This document shows, piece after piece, positions 1 to 8,109 of a stretch of 48,950 nt of DNA. The position numbers and the translations under genes are program-made. Location: contig MU647854.1 in NCBI GenBank assembly GCA_026770585.1, positions 1 to 48,950 of the forward strand. The letters are read 5' to 3'. Source of the stretch: Baffinella frigidus. Its lineage: Eukaryota > Cryptophyceae > Cryptomonadales > Baffinellaceae. The notes under the pieces are model-generated. The model made no database searches. It saw nothing but the letters and a program-made list of their open reading frames with translations, and was not told the DNA's origin. Position 1 is the first letter of the stretch. Every line of letters starts with the position of its first letter.

Positions 1-126
1 TCCAACCCCACCGGTTGATTCAGTTCCAACCCCACCGGTTGATTCAGTTCCAACCCCACCGGTTGATTCAGTTCCAACCCCACCGGTTGATTCAGGTCCA
101 ACCCCACCGGTTGATTCAGTTCCAGC
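1..126. repeat. 24-bp tandem minisatellite at the left edge
   Basis: About five head-to-tail copies of a 24-bp unit (core ccaaccccaccggttgattc). One copy has a T-to-G change and the last copy decays. The period is a multiple of three and stays open in two forward frames. The array runs off the left edge of the window. Confidence 0.9.
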
Positions 127-508
127 CTCGGGACATCCCCTACCTAGGGTGGTGGCATGGATGGATTCAGTTACACCTCCGGGACATTTGCCGTCTAATG
201 GTACCACCCCTGCACTCGACACGGTCTCGATCAGTGCCTCGGCGGTCTCGACTGTCTCGAGCACGTCGAATATCCCGGTGTCAGATACAAACACGTCTCG
301 CACACACGTGGATCTATTTACACGAACTTGTCGATTCACAAACATTGTGGCACCGTGTATCGACTTTTCGGGACTTGTACATATGGAAATGTGCGAAGAT
401 AATGCCACCGCTGGGCTTGGTTCTTTACTGTCTACCAGTGTCACGTTGCAGGCAAGTTCTCTATTGCGCCAAGTGGCAAACTGTGTTACTATACGCGAGG
501 TGGTGTAA
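2..508 (+). CDS. C-terminal part of a Pro-rich repeat protein (5' truncated)
   Basis: The frame is open from base 2 to a TAA at 506-508 and has no start codon before the ATG at 149, so the N-terminus probably lies outside the window. The first 125 bases encode tandem 8-residue repeats PTPPVDSV. These decay into related units (residues such as DSVPASGHPLP and DSVTPPGHLPS), which is the reason for preferring this frame over the other frame that stays open through the repeat. The last part is Ser/Thr-rich and then a more complex 70-residue tail with four Cys. No transmembrane helix is visible after the repeats. The Pro-rich repeats suggest an extended stalk or linker; no family is recognised. 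If the repeats were untranslated, the gene would be a 119-residue protein starting at 149. It converges with the zinc-finger gene, 83 bp away. Confidence 0.5.
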   Translation, partial: PTPPVDSVPTPPVDSVPTPPVDSVPTPPVDSGPTPPVDSVPASGHPLPRVVAWMDSVTPPGHLPSNGTTPALDTVSISASAVSTVSSTSNIPVSDTNTSRTHVDLFTRTCRFTNIVAPCIDFSGLVHMEMCEDNATAGLGSLLSTSVTLQASSLLRQVANCVTIREVV

Positions 509-591
509 GAACTCGGCGCGAATAGAGACGACGGAACACACGGAGCGGGTGTTTTATGTGTCGATTTATAACATGTTGCGACGGTCGGTCC

Positions 592-1371
592 TCAGTACCC
601 ACATAGAGCATTCGCGACTTCGTCTTCTTCGATGGATGCTAACATCGAGTTGAGGTGGACGATTTCGTTTTTCTGGATTACAGCTTTCTTCTTGCTACAG
701 ACGGCTGTTGTTTGATGGCGGGCAAGGTCGCCTCTCATCCACGTGTCGCAGCGTTCGCAGTGTACACCGAGGTACTCCGCATGTGTCTTGGAGAGGTGGT
801 GGTTGAGGTTTGCTGCACTTGAGAGAGTCTCAAAACAAACGGGACACCAATGTTTGACTTGGTTGTGCACTGCTTCAAAGTGTACCTTCAGGTTCGCTTC
901 CTGTGAAAACCTTTTGGGGCATATCTCACACGCGAATGGCTTGTTGCCAGTGTGCGAATTCTCGTGCCGTTCCACTGCATATGCAGACGGCCACGTCTTT
1001 GGACAGAATGAACACGTGTAGACCATGACGCGACGTGTGGCTTTCTGTTTCTTGCGCGACCCCTTGCGAACACCTACCTCCTCTGTTTTCGGTCCCTCTG
1101 CGTGTATGACAGTCTTTGCAGCAATACGAGAGCCATTGCCGTTCGACCGTGTCGTTACAGAGGACGGTACAGAACGTGTAGCAGTCGTAGCCAGTGTCGA
1201 TGGGTTCTCCGGTATGACATGTTCGGTGGTATCGTAGCAGGATAAAATGCCATTGAGGATTCCGATATTTCCAGAGAAAGTGTTGCTGAAGCCGTCGTGT
1301 GGGATTGCAAAGTCTGAGTCAGGTGGGATTGCAAAGTCTGAGTCTGGGGCGATTGTTCCCATGTACTCCAT
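592..1371 (-). CDS. C2H2 zinc-finger protein, 259 aa
   Basis: Four zinc fingers lie in the C-terminal half. Finger 1 is at about residues 118-140 (C-x2-C, H-x3-H). A TGNKPF linker resembling the classical TGEKP linker leads to finger 2 at about 146-169 (H-x4-H). Finger 3 is at about 184-206 and finger 4 at about 213-225 is a C2HC variant. A basic stretch at about 102-114 (RKGSRKKQKATRR) is a likely nuclear localisation signal. The N-terminus carries a duplicated DSDFAIP motif followed by a Ser/Thr-rich linker. This is the layout of a sequence-specific DNA-binding regulator acting in the nucleus. The ATG at 1369-1371 is the first Met. A TATA-rich stretch (1467-1479, minus sense) lies about 96 bp upstream. 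Whether it regulates viral or host genes cannot be told from sequence. Confidence 0.85.
   Translation of the reverse strand: MEYMGTIAPDSDFAIPPDSDFAIPHDGFSNTFSGNIGILNGILSCYDTTEHVIPENPSTLATTATRSVPSSVTTRSNGNGSRIAAKTVIHAEGPKTEEVGVRKGSRKKQKATRRVMVYTCSFCPKTWPSAYAVERHENSHTGNKPFACEICPKRFSQEANLKVHFEAVHNQVKHWCPVCFETLSSAANLNHHLSKTHAEYLGVHCERCDTWMRGDLARHQTTAVCSKKKAVIQKNEIVHLNSMLASIEEDEVANALCGY
1300..1347. repeat. 24-bp direct duplication in the zinc-finger gene
   Basis: Two near-perfect copies of gtgggattgcaaagtctgag plus four bases, in tandem. They encode the duplicated DSDFAIP block near the N-terminus of the zinc-finger protein. In-frame unit. Confidence 0.8.
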
Positions 1372-1696
1372 CTTCTATCTCCTGGCAGTCTTTGCGTGCA
1401 TGCCAGTTTTCTTGTCCAGTGGGGGGAAATTGTCTAATCGTCTGTTTGTGTCATAAAAGGTCTACATTTATATTTTATAATAGAAAGATTGAACATGTGG
1501 TACGGATATCGAGAATATATCAGTCAACCAGTTTACAAAAACGAACCAAATCAACCCGTTTTGGTCAACCACGATTGGTCGACCAAGCGGGGTATACCAG
1601 AGATAATATAAGAAATATTGGGGTGTAGTGTCACCTCGGATGTGGAATAATAGATTATGAGTATTTAACGACACTGTCTGGATTTGGGTATCTTCA
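1372..1696. promoter_or_regulatory. Divergent AT-rich intergenic region
   Basis: This 325-bp gap separates the zinc-finger gene (-) and the collagen-like gene (+). It holds a minus-sense TATAAAATATAAA at 1467-1479 and a plus-sense TATTTAAC at 1662-1669. A 79-residue minus frame (1468-1707) crosses it but has no recognisable features and overlaps the plus gene start, so I do not call it. Confidence 0.5.
1662..1669 (+). promoter_or_regulatory. TATTTAAC box
   Basis: TATA-like element 28 bp upstream of the ATG at 1697. Its complement-oriented equivalent occurs before the minus gene starting near 12 kb (12026-12033). Confidence 0.5.
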
Positions 1697-2290
1697 ATGT
1701 TTGGCAATCAGCAATTCCACCCCCAGCACTTCCACCCCCAGCACTTCCACCCCGAGGCGTTTCACCATGAGTTCGGTGATACAAGCCATCTGGGGAATGT
1801 CGACCTAAACGGACTGAACACGCGTCTGCACCAGGAGAACTTCAACTACTGGCGCCACCATGGAAATCGTTCCCCCGCCAGCTTGCAGCGGGAGCCTCAT
1901 GTTATGCTCGTTGACTTTGCAAAGTTTGCGCATTGGGGTGCTATACGGGACCAGCTTCTAAAGGCGTATAGGAAGTACCATGGTGATAACCTGTGGTGGA
2001 GGCAGAACTATGACGCTAACCCGGAGCGGCGTCACCCCGATTACGTTCATGACACTGATGATGACAGCTACCCGTCGTCCCCTGTAGATAGGGGCGGCAT
2101 GGGACATGTGAGGTATAGTGGCAACACGGGGCCTGCGGGGTATAGTGGCAACATGGGGCATGTGAGGTATAGTGGTAACACGGGGCCTGCTGGGCATAGT
2201 GGCAACATGGGGCATGCTGGGCATAGTGGCAACACGGGGCCTGCGGGACATACTAGGAGTCGAACGAAAGCTCCTGGGTATTGGCGCTAG
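1697..2290 (+). CDS. Small His-rich protein with collagen-like tail, 197 aa
   Basis: The N-terminus has HPQHF-type 5-residue repeats (residues 7-22) rich in His and Phe. The middle (about 50-115) looks globular, with several aromatic and basic residues. The C-terminal part (about 133-187) is built of Gly-X-Y triplets such as GNT-GPA-GHS-GNM, interrupted twice where Arg replaces Gly (RYS). That makes it a short collagen-like segment of about 15 triplets. There is no signal peptide or transmembrane helix. Collagen-like repeats are known in virion-surface fibre proteins of several giant viruses, but this segment is short and the role is open. The ATG at 1697 lies 28 bp after a TATTTAAC box. An AATAAA at 2417-2422 lies about 127 bp after the stop. 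Confidence 0.75.
   Translation: MFGNQQFHPQHFHPQHFHPEAFHHEFGDTSHLGNVDLNGLNTRLHQENFNYWRHHGNRSPASLQREPHVMLVDFAKFAHWGAIRDQLLKAYRKYHGDNLWWRQNYDANPERRHPDYVHDTDDDSYPSSPVDRGGMGHVRYSGNTGPAGYSGNMGHVRYSGNTGPAGHSGNMGHAGHSGNTGPAGHTRSRTKAPGYWR
2092..2260. repeat. Collagen-like coding repeat
   Basis: Imperfect tandem units containing agtggcaacacggggcctg and agtggcaacatggggcatg alternate. They encode the Gly-X-Y triplets of the 197-aa protein. Both period and substitutions keep the reading frame. Confidence 0.75.
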
Positions 2291-2599
2291 ACGTGGTACA
2301 ATGTCACCGGGTTCCTCTACTAGGGTATAGAAATGTCCTAGGATTATATCGGATGGTATATGTGTTGTACTTGACACTTGGGTCGTGGCTTTTACAGCAA
2401 TCGTATGGATTGGTTAAATAAAACACAGAATAACACGTGGTGTCTGTTGAGATCCAAGACAACTCGTCTTGTCTAAATCCACCGGTTTAACCCCCAGTGT
2501 CTCGCATGTATAGTTGAGTAAAATTCAGACAGGTTCAAGATTCTATACAAATTTAAATCTAAATCGATCTGTACTGAATTGTCACCCCGTCTTGGTATT
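2291..2599. other. Convergent intergenic region with poly(A) signal
   Basis: This 309-bp gap lies between converging genes. It carries AATAAA at 2417-2422 in plus sense. The part nearest the minus gene (2520-2570) is AT-rich. No open frame of interest was found. Confidence 0.5.
2417..2422 (+). terminator. AATAAA poly(A) signal
   Basis: Canonical eukaryotic polyadenylation hexamer downstream of the collagen-like gene ending at 2290. Confidence 0.45.
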
Positions 2600-5500
2600 T
2601 CATCTTTCCATTTTATAGTTTAGGGTATTACGCTGCGGGATCGCGCTATATTCCTGGGATGGGGTCGATGCTAGTGTCGTCGGTACTGTGTATACTGTCA
2701 CGAAATTAGTGAACACCGTCTGGTTGGATGCTCCAGTGTCCACCGTCTGGTTGGATGCTCCAGTGTATGTAAATTGTGCATGTGGTATCGAGGCATATCG
2801 TGCCACCCGTTGGTTGTATACACCAGGCATTGCATTGCGTGGACCGTTGTTGTATACTGCTTGAGGTACGTCTTCAACTGTATTTTTCTTACCGCAACAG
2901 TGTATGACTAATGCGACCGAACAACAACATCCAAGAAGCAGAAGTACACCCGCCCCGACCAGCGCTATAAATTCAAACGGAATTGCTGTTTCTTCTGAAC
3001 GGATTGTTTCTACTGTAATATTTTCAACGGTCAACCCATTTGGTAACAAGACGGATAGTTCACTGTCGTTTAGTATCGCTGCGGAGACACTGGCACTTGT
3101 TATTCTTGATGATATCCCTTGCGCAGCAGCTTCACGGGCGTCAATCCCTCCTGCCTGTGCGTCGATTTGGATTTCGAACCTTACTTTAATTCTAGTAACC
3201 AGCATACGAAGCATTGGTGTAGTTGTAGTATAGGGTTCGACGTAATCGACCCTGACATTTGAAGGGTCTACTTCTGCAGCGACTGCGACGGCGTTAATCA
3301 TCAATTGTCGCACATTCTCGAATTGTTCCTCCGAGAGGGGTATTATGAGATCTACCTTGATTACAACTACCGGGTAGACATCCGCTGTGGGTGTGGTAGT
3401 TGGTGGTATGTTTATAGCGGGGGTGTTTTGGTTGCACCAATCACGATTCGTGGTGTCTGTAGTTGTACCACTAGGGCATGTACATACGTTATTTACCACG
3501 ATACCTTTCTCATTGTCGGATGTCATGATCGGGCATTCTGAACATTCCATTGAACCGGCAAGAGACCACGTTTCACTTCCACAGCGTATACACTCGAAAG
3601 CGATTGCTGCTTGGCCTGCTGTGCATTCGAAACACTGTTGCATCTTCTGGCCATCGTCACTAAAGCCCATTGGACAATCCCTACACTGTGCGTTTCCGGT
3701 GGTGTTGGCGACTGTCCCAGCACGGCATATTTTACAGAGAACAGCCCCTGACTCGTTGGAGAATGTTCCCATTGGACAGGGTGTACACGAGTCCACAGCA
3801 CCTTCGTCGGTTGAATGAGACCCTACTGGGCACTCGACGCATTCCGTATGTTCCTGGGTCACGTGACCGAGGAATTTTCCTGCAGGGCATAGCACACATG
3901 TCGGTCTGTTTGGTATGTCACTGGCATTACCCGTTGCACCTACATGACCAGATGTCGTCGTACCATATGGACAAGGGGTACATGCAGAATCGTCGAATGC
4001 TCCGAATACTGTGCTAAATGTATCGACTGGACACGGAGAGCACTGGTTTGGGATCCCATATGATCCACGTGGACAAGGTGTACAATACGAGGTATTCACT
4101 GGATATCGGCCAGTTTCACACGAGCTGCATTCGGTTGCCCCTGTCTCAAGGGCGACTGGTGAACCCGACAGCAATATACACGGAATACATGCTTCTTGTC
4201 CGGGGAGTCCCTGCGCAGTCCCTACAGGGCACATGGCACATTCACGCGAGAGTGTATTTCCATACGCTTGTCTGCGGAAATATGTCCCAACTGGACAAAC
4301 ACCACACGCCACCCCCGTTGACAGGCCTGTCGTACAAGTCTTACAGTTGTCTTGTCTTGTCATGTTTTGATATTGGTTGAGCCCGTTTACATTGCATGAA
4401 ATACACCCACCTGCTGCACCCTCTGTTGGTTGGGACGTTCCACGCGGGCATTCTATACAGGTCGCCACTGTCCCGAAAGTACCGATTGGGCAGTTTTCAC
4501 ATCGCGTCCGTTCTGGTACTACATATGTTCCGTCCGGACATGCTTCCGCGCATGATGTACTGCCATTTTCACGGCTAATAGTACCCTCTGTACAGTTTGT
4601 ACACATCGTCATGCGTCCTACATTATCACCAAATGTCCCAGCCGGACATTCTATACACACCCCACCTGGTTTGGGGTTGTATGTACCTACGAAACAGTCT
4701 ATACACTCCACCGCACCGGATCCGGTTGATGTTGTACCAGCTGGGCATATTGAACAGTTATCTGAGCGACCTTCCGTCGGATTGAACCTCCCACTGGCAC
4801 ATGGTGTGCATATATTGGTCGAGGCGTTGTTGTATGTACCCGGTTCACATGGGGTACAACCCCCTGCATTTGGTCCTGATATCGTACCCGCCGCATAGCG
4901 GTCGCATTCAGTGGTCATACCCTCCGTGCTACCGAAGGTCCCTGCGGGGCAAGGGGTACATATATTCGTTGCATTGTTGTCGTATGTCCCCATGGGACAT
5001 ATGAAGCAACTCGACGCCCCCAAAAACGAACTCCATCCGGGTACACATGGGGTCGCACTTTGCACCCCGTATTTTCCACTATCTGGCTGCGCTGTCCCAA
5101 CAGGGGCTAATTCACAACGCATTGCCCCAGAAGGTTGTGGCGTAAATGAACCTGGTGGGCATGGTTTACACTCCAACGAAGCAAATTCACTGCTGAAATG
5201 GCCCATTTCACACAATGCACACGTGTACTTGTTTGCATCAGTTGAGCTATTCCCGTAGATGGTGTATGTCCCAGGACGACACCCATTGGAACACTGGCTT
5301 GGTTCGACGTAAACCGCATCGATCCCCGCATATTGTAGAATGCTGGGATTTGTGTCGTTGATAGGGGGGCAGTCTATACAGCCGATGGAATATGGATCTG
5401 AACTGCCCACCCGCGGATATGTGTAAGTGACTTGGTGTTTCGTGCATTCGTCAAAGTTGTTAACCCGATTATAGTCACCAGCCGGAATATTGTAACACGT

Positions 5501-7180
5501 TTTATTGTCGCTCGATGGTGCTTGGAACGGAGTACACCATACACACGGTGACCATATATCTGCTTGTATCTGCATCCATTGGCAGTAAACCTTGGCTTGT
5601 TTGATACATGTCAGGGGCGTAGAACCATTCGACTTCCAACCGGCGTTACAGGTACAGTTTGATATGCCAATGGACCCACCGACTTTGGTTGTAGATTCGT
5701 CAAAGCACGGTATACAGACGTTTTCAATCATGTCGAGGTCTTGTTCAACGATACTGGGGTCCTGTTCGCCCCCGTGGGGGGTGTGTTCCTCCCCGTGGGG
5801 GGTGTGTTCCTCTCCGTGGCGTCTGTGTTCCTCTCCGTGACGTCTGTGTTCCTCTCCGTGGTGGTGGTGAGACACGGCCGTCCCATATGTGCCAATTGCA
5901 CATGCAGTACACATATCAGCCAGGGAGCCTATTCGTTCACGATCGGTAGATTTATCCGCAAGGGTCGTCCCCAGTGGACATACCTGGCATCCTTCCAGTT
6001 GCGTTGCAGCGCCAGCTGTGTTCGTGTCTGGGGTGTATGTACCCGATGGACACGTTTTACATCCCATATCTACACTAGTCGCGCCAGTTGAGTTACCAAA
6101 CGTGCCCAGTGGGCATGCAGTACACGACGTTGACCTGTCTGAATCGATTTTGAAAGTCCCGAACGGACATATGACACAGCTTGTTGATATGTTGAGACTA
6201 AAGGTGTTGTTCAAACGGTACATACCTCCTGGACAAAAATTATTCGATAGTAACCATTCGAGTATCGTGAAGTTGTTGTATACAGACGTCTCGCCTGTCA
6301 GGCTCAATACCGGTGCTTCACACGGAGCCGTGTCTATTATTGAACAACATCCAGGATTTGTCGGTGTGCACCCGTAAGACACCGTGTTTACAGGACATTG
6401 GTCACTGCAGTTGGTGCAGATACCGGGGTTCTGGCCCCCGCACGCATATAGGTATTGTCCATCGGTGCATTGCTCTGTTGCTTGTTTGCTACAATTGACA
6501 ATGAGTGTATCGAGCGTGTGACAGTCGGCCTCTTCTTCGCTCAGAGCTCCTATAACGTCACTCGTGGCCAGCATACCATTTATACGACTGCATGGTAGGC
6601 ACTGTACCATACCGCCCTCGTCAATATCACCAAAACTACCTGCGGGGCAAAGACGACACATCTTCGCCCCTCGAAGTGCATATTTCCCCAAAGAGCATGC
6701 GGTACAGTTGGTGGACCCATATTGTGTCGAGTATGTCCCGGTGCCACACAGGCTGCAAATCGACTGTCCTGATCGATTCTGGAATTGTCCAGGGGAACAC
6801 GGTTTGCAGATACTGCGGCCTCGGTCGTCGGTATAGTACCCCGGCTTGCATGGTTCACAGAAACCAGCAGCGGGTTCTACTTGGAAAGTTCCCTCGCTAC
6901 AGAGATCACATTCGACTGAACTATTGTCGCTGGAAAATGAACCCGGTTTGCATGGACTGCAGGACAACCCGTGCAGAGAGAGGCTTTGCTCACCATCCGT
7001 TGATACTACAGTTGTCTCATTTCTTTGTATGTAGTACCCCATAACACACCCGGTACACTGACCACTGTCTTCGTCTCCTGGGCCGGTTCTTACCATCCCA
7101 TCTGATGAAACATGTGGTATATTAACGAACCCCGTCAGCAATGATAACAGGATGTATTCGCTATATGGGCATCCCCGCAT
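2600..7180 (-). CDS. Giant type I membrane protein with GCC2/GCC3-like Cys repeats, 1526 aa
   Basis: The ATG at 7178-7180 starts a signal peptide (residues 1-about 26, hydrophobic YILLSLLTGFV). Most of the protein (about 30-1240) consists of 40-60-residue Cys-rich modules of the GCC2/GCC3 (ephrin-receptor-like) type, with recurring C-x2-C, CPxGT and CxPCPxGTF motifs and many Asn-X-Ser/Thr sites. A His/Glu-rich 7-residue repeat (HRRHGEE, HTPHGEE) sits at about 437-472. A juxtamembrane region (about 1270-1390) resembles the SEA-like domain often found before the membrane in algal and protist surface proteins. One helix (about 1404-1429, FIALVGAGVLLLLG then Cys-rich) precedes a 97-residue cytoplasmic tail with two TGASNQTV copies. 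It is probably a cell-surface or envelope protein for adhesion or interaction. The divergent neighbour starts 207 bp away. Confidence 0.85.
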   Translation of the reverse strand: MRGCPYSEYILLSLLTGFVNIPHVSSDGMVRTGPGDEDSGQCTGCVMGYYIQRNETTVVSTDGEQSLSLHGLSCSPCKPGSFSSDNSSVECDLCSEGTFQVEPAAGFCEPCKPGYYTDDRGRSICKPCSPGQFQNRSGQSICSLCGTGTYSTQYGSTNCTACSLGKYALRGAKMCRLCPAGSFGDIDEGGMVQCLPCSRINGMLATSDVIGALSEEEADCHTLDTLIVNCSKQATEQCTDGQYLYACGGQNPGICTNCSDQCPVNTVSYGCTPTNPGCCSIIDTAPCEAPVLSLTGETSVYNNFTILEWLLSNNFCPGGMYRLNNTFSLNISTSCVICPFGTFKIDSDRSTSCTACPLGTFGNSTGATSVDMGCKTCPSGTYTPDTNTAGAATQLEGCQVCPLGTTLADKSTDRERIGSLADMCTACAIGTYGTAVSHHHHGEEHRRHGEEHRRHGEEHTPHGEEHTPHGGEQDPSIVEQDLDMIENVCIPCFDESTTKVGGSIGISNCTCNAGWKSNGSTPLTCIKQAKVYCQWMQIQADIWSPCVWCTPFQAPSSDNKTCYNIPAGDYNRVNNFDECTKHQVTYTYPRVGSSDPYSIGCIDCPPINDTNPSILQYAGIDAVYVEPSQCSNGCRPGTYTIYGNSSTDANKYTCALCEMGHFSSEFASLECKPCPPGSFTPQPSGAMRCELAPVGTAQPDSGKYGVQSATPCVPGWSSFLGASSCFICPMGTYDNNATNICTPCPAGTFGSTEGMTTECDRYAAGTISGPNAGGCTPCEPGTYNNASTNICTPCASGRFNPTEGRSDNCSICPAGTTSTGSGAVECIDCFVGTYNPKPGGVCIECPAGTFGDNVGRMTMCTNCTEGTISRENGSTSCAEACPDGTYVVPERTRCENCPIGTFGTVATCIECPRGTSQPTEGAAGGCISCNVNGLNQYQNMTRQDNCKTCTTGLSTGVACGVCPVGTYFRRQAYGNTLSRECAMCPVGTAQGLPGQEACIPCILLSGSPVALETGATECSSCETGRYPVNTSYCTPCPRGSYGIPNQCSPCPVDTFSTVFGAFDDSACTPCPYGTTTSGHVGATGNASDIPNRPTCVLCPAGKFLGHVTQEHTECVECPVGSHSTDEGAVDSCTPCPMGTFSNESGAVLCKICRAGTVANTTGNAQCRDCPMGFSDDGQKMQQCFECTAGQAAIAFECIRCGSETWSLAGSMECSECPIMTSDNEKGIVVNNVCTCPSGTTTDTTNRDWCNQNTPAINIPPTTTPTADVYPVVVIKVDLIIPLSEEQFENVRQLMINAVAVAAEVDPSNVRVDYVEPYTTTTPMLRMLVTRIKVRFEIQIDAQAGGIDAREAAAQGISSRITSASVSAAILNDSELSVLLPNGLTVENITVETIRSEETAIPFEFIALVGAGVLLLLGCCCSVALVIHCCGKKNTVEDVPQAVYNNGPRNAMPGVYNQRVARYASIPHAQFTYTGASNQTVDTGASNQTVFTNFVTVYTVPTTLASTPSQEYSAIPQRNTLNYKMER
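2715..2768. repeat. 27-bp duplication in the cytoplasmic tail
   Basis: Two tandem copies of accgtctggttggatgctcc plus five bases, at 27-bp period. They encode the repeated TGASNQTV of the 1526-aa protein tail. Confidence 0.8.
5768..5872. repeat. 21-bp tandem repeat encoding His/Glu-rich heptads
   Basis: About five copies of a 21-bp unit containing gtgttcctc and ccgtgg. They encode HTPHGEE/HRRHGEE heptads (minus strand) inside the ectodomain of the 1526-aa protein. High His density could bind divalent metal; that is inference. Confidence 0.8.
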
Positions 7181-7387
7181 CCTGTTCGGTCCTATGTGGA
7201 CACTCTCTCGGGTGTACAGCTTATCTATCGCGGATGTTATGCTCTACAGGCTGTGCGATTACCAAGGTGTCTGTTGTATGTTACCTGTATATATACAGTT
7301 TCAGATGTATTTGGTTTCTGAATATATTTGGTTGTATATACGTGGGGAAGTCTCTGATGTTTAAAGACTGGACCATAGATCTGTGTC
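7181..7387. promoter_or_regulatory. Divergent promoter region
   Basis: This is the 207-bp gap between the 1526-aa gene (-) and a small membrane-protein gene (+). It contains a perfect 14-bp palindrome, ctgtatatatacag, at 7285-7298 and a TATATA at 7335-7340, about 48 bp before the plus ATG. No clear TATA box serves the minus gene. Confidence 0.4.
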
Positions 7388-7576
7388 ATGCCCGTTAATG
7401 TATTGGTGGCGTGCTTTTGCTGTCTGTGTTTGGTCGTTTTTTGCATTGTTGCGAATATATTCAGGTTTATATTTTCTTGGTTGGGATGTGCGTGTTATGT
7501 GCTAACATGTGGACAATGCTGCGGAGAGAGTGGTTCTAAGAATAGTTACGATGGTAGTAATACCGAGCTAATATGA
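7388..7576 (+). CDS. Small Cys-rich membrane protein, 62 aa
   Basis: The ATG at 7388 starts a strongly hydrophobic stretch covering residues 4-45, enough for one long or two short membrane helices, with eight Cys in the first 45 residues (CFCCLC, GCACYVLTCGQCC). The last 17 residues are polar (Ser, Asn, Asp). No family is recognised. It lies in the same orientation as, and 170 bp before, another small membrane-protein gene. Both sit between two giant Cys-rich genes on the other strand. The clustered Cys may be palmitoylation sites if cytoplasmic. The short length means the call rests on hydrophobicity and position only. Confidence 0.5.
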   Translation: MPVNVLVACFCCLCLVVFCIVANIFRFIFSWLGCACYVLTCGQCCGESGSKNSYDGSNTELI

Positions 7577-7697
7577 TTTGGCCAATGCTGACACGGCTGG
7601 TGTTTACGTGTGAAATAATCCCAATGGTGTAGTTGTATATAGACGATAGACAACATTCCTATAGTTGATACCCAGGGCTGTATTAAAGCCCCTGTCA

Positions 7698-7705
7698 TAT
7701 AAATA
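7698..7705 (+). promoter_or_regulatory. TATAAATA box
   Basis: Good TATA-box match 41 bp upstream of the ATG at 7747 of the second small membrane protein. Confidence 0.5.
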
Positions 7706-7746
7706 GAAAGATTTGTGGGTAGTGCATTGGCATAATTATCTGGGAC

Positions 7747-8010
7747 ATGACATTCTTGATGATTTTTGCCAGTGTGTTCGTTGGATTGATTGGATGTTTT
7801 ACTGTTATAATCGCGTGTATTTCAATTTTTACGACGAGTGCCTCTTGTAAATACGACCATCACCCCCAAAAACAGCTAGAGTTGTTGCGTACCATGAAAG
7901 GTGGTTCATGTGATTCATCCGAAGAGTCGGAGGACAGTACAGACAGTGGTAGTGATGTTGGTATTGTGGATGATGTAATTCAGTATGACAAAGATGACAA
8001 AACAGACTAG
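7747..8010 (+). CDS. Small single-pass membrane protein with acidic tail, 87 aa
   Basis: The ATG at 7747 leads into a hydrophobic segment at residues 2-30 (FLMIFASVFVGLIGCFTVIIA), which is either a signal anchor or a transmembrane helix. A short linker with Cys and His follows. The tail (about 55-87) is very acidic and Ser-rich (SSEESEDSTDSGSD), a likely casein-kinase-2-type phosphorylation region. No family recognised. A TATAAATA box precedes it by 41 bp, which supports it as an expressed gene. It converges with the giant secreted-protein gene on the other strand, about 100 bp away. Confidence 0.55.
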   Translation: MTFLMIFASVFVGLIGCFTVIIACISIFTTSASCKYDHHPQKQLELLRTMKGGSCDSSEESEDSTDSGSDVGIVDDVIQYDKDDKTD

Positions 8011-8109
8011 GCCAATGTCTATGTATCCTCAAAGGGGTGGTGTTGGTACAACACATGACTATATCGGGTATAGTGAAAGTCAGAGATTTGTCGGAGAATC
8101 GCGGGATTA

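Noticed and set aside
15-653. Plus-strand frame of 212 residues through the left repeat
   Set aside because: It uses a different frame from the PTPPVDSV repeats. Its continuation has no repeat decay or domain-like composition and runs antisense into the zinc-finger gene.
1468-1707. Minus-strand frame of 79 residues
   Set aside because: Lies in an AT-rich promoter region, overlaps the collagen-like gene start and has no domain or composition signal.
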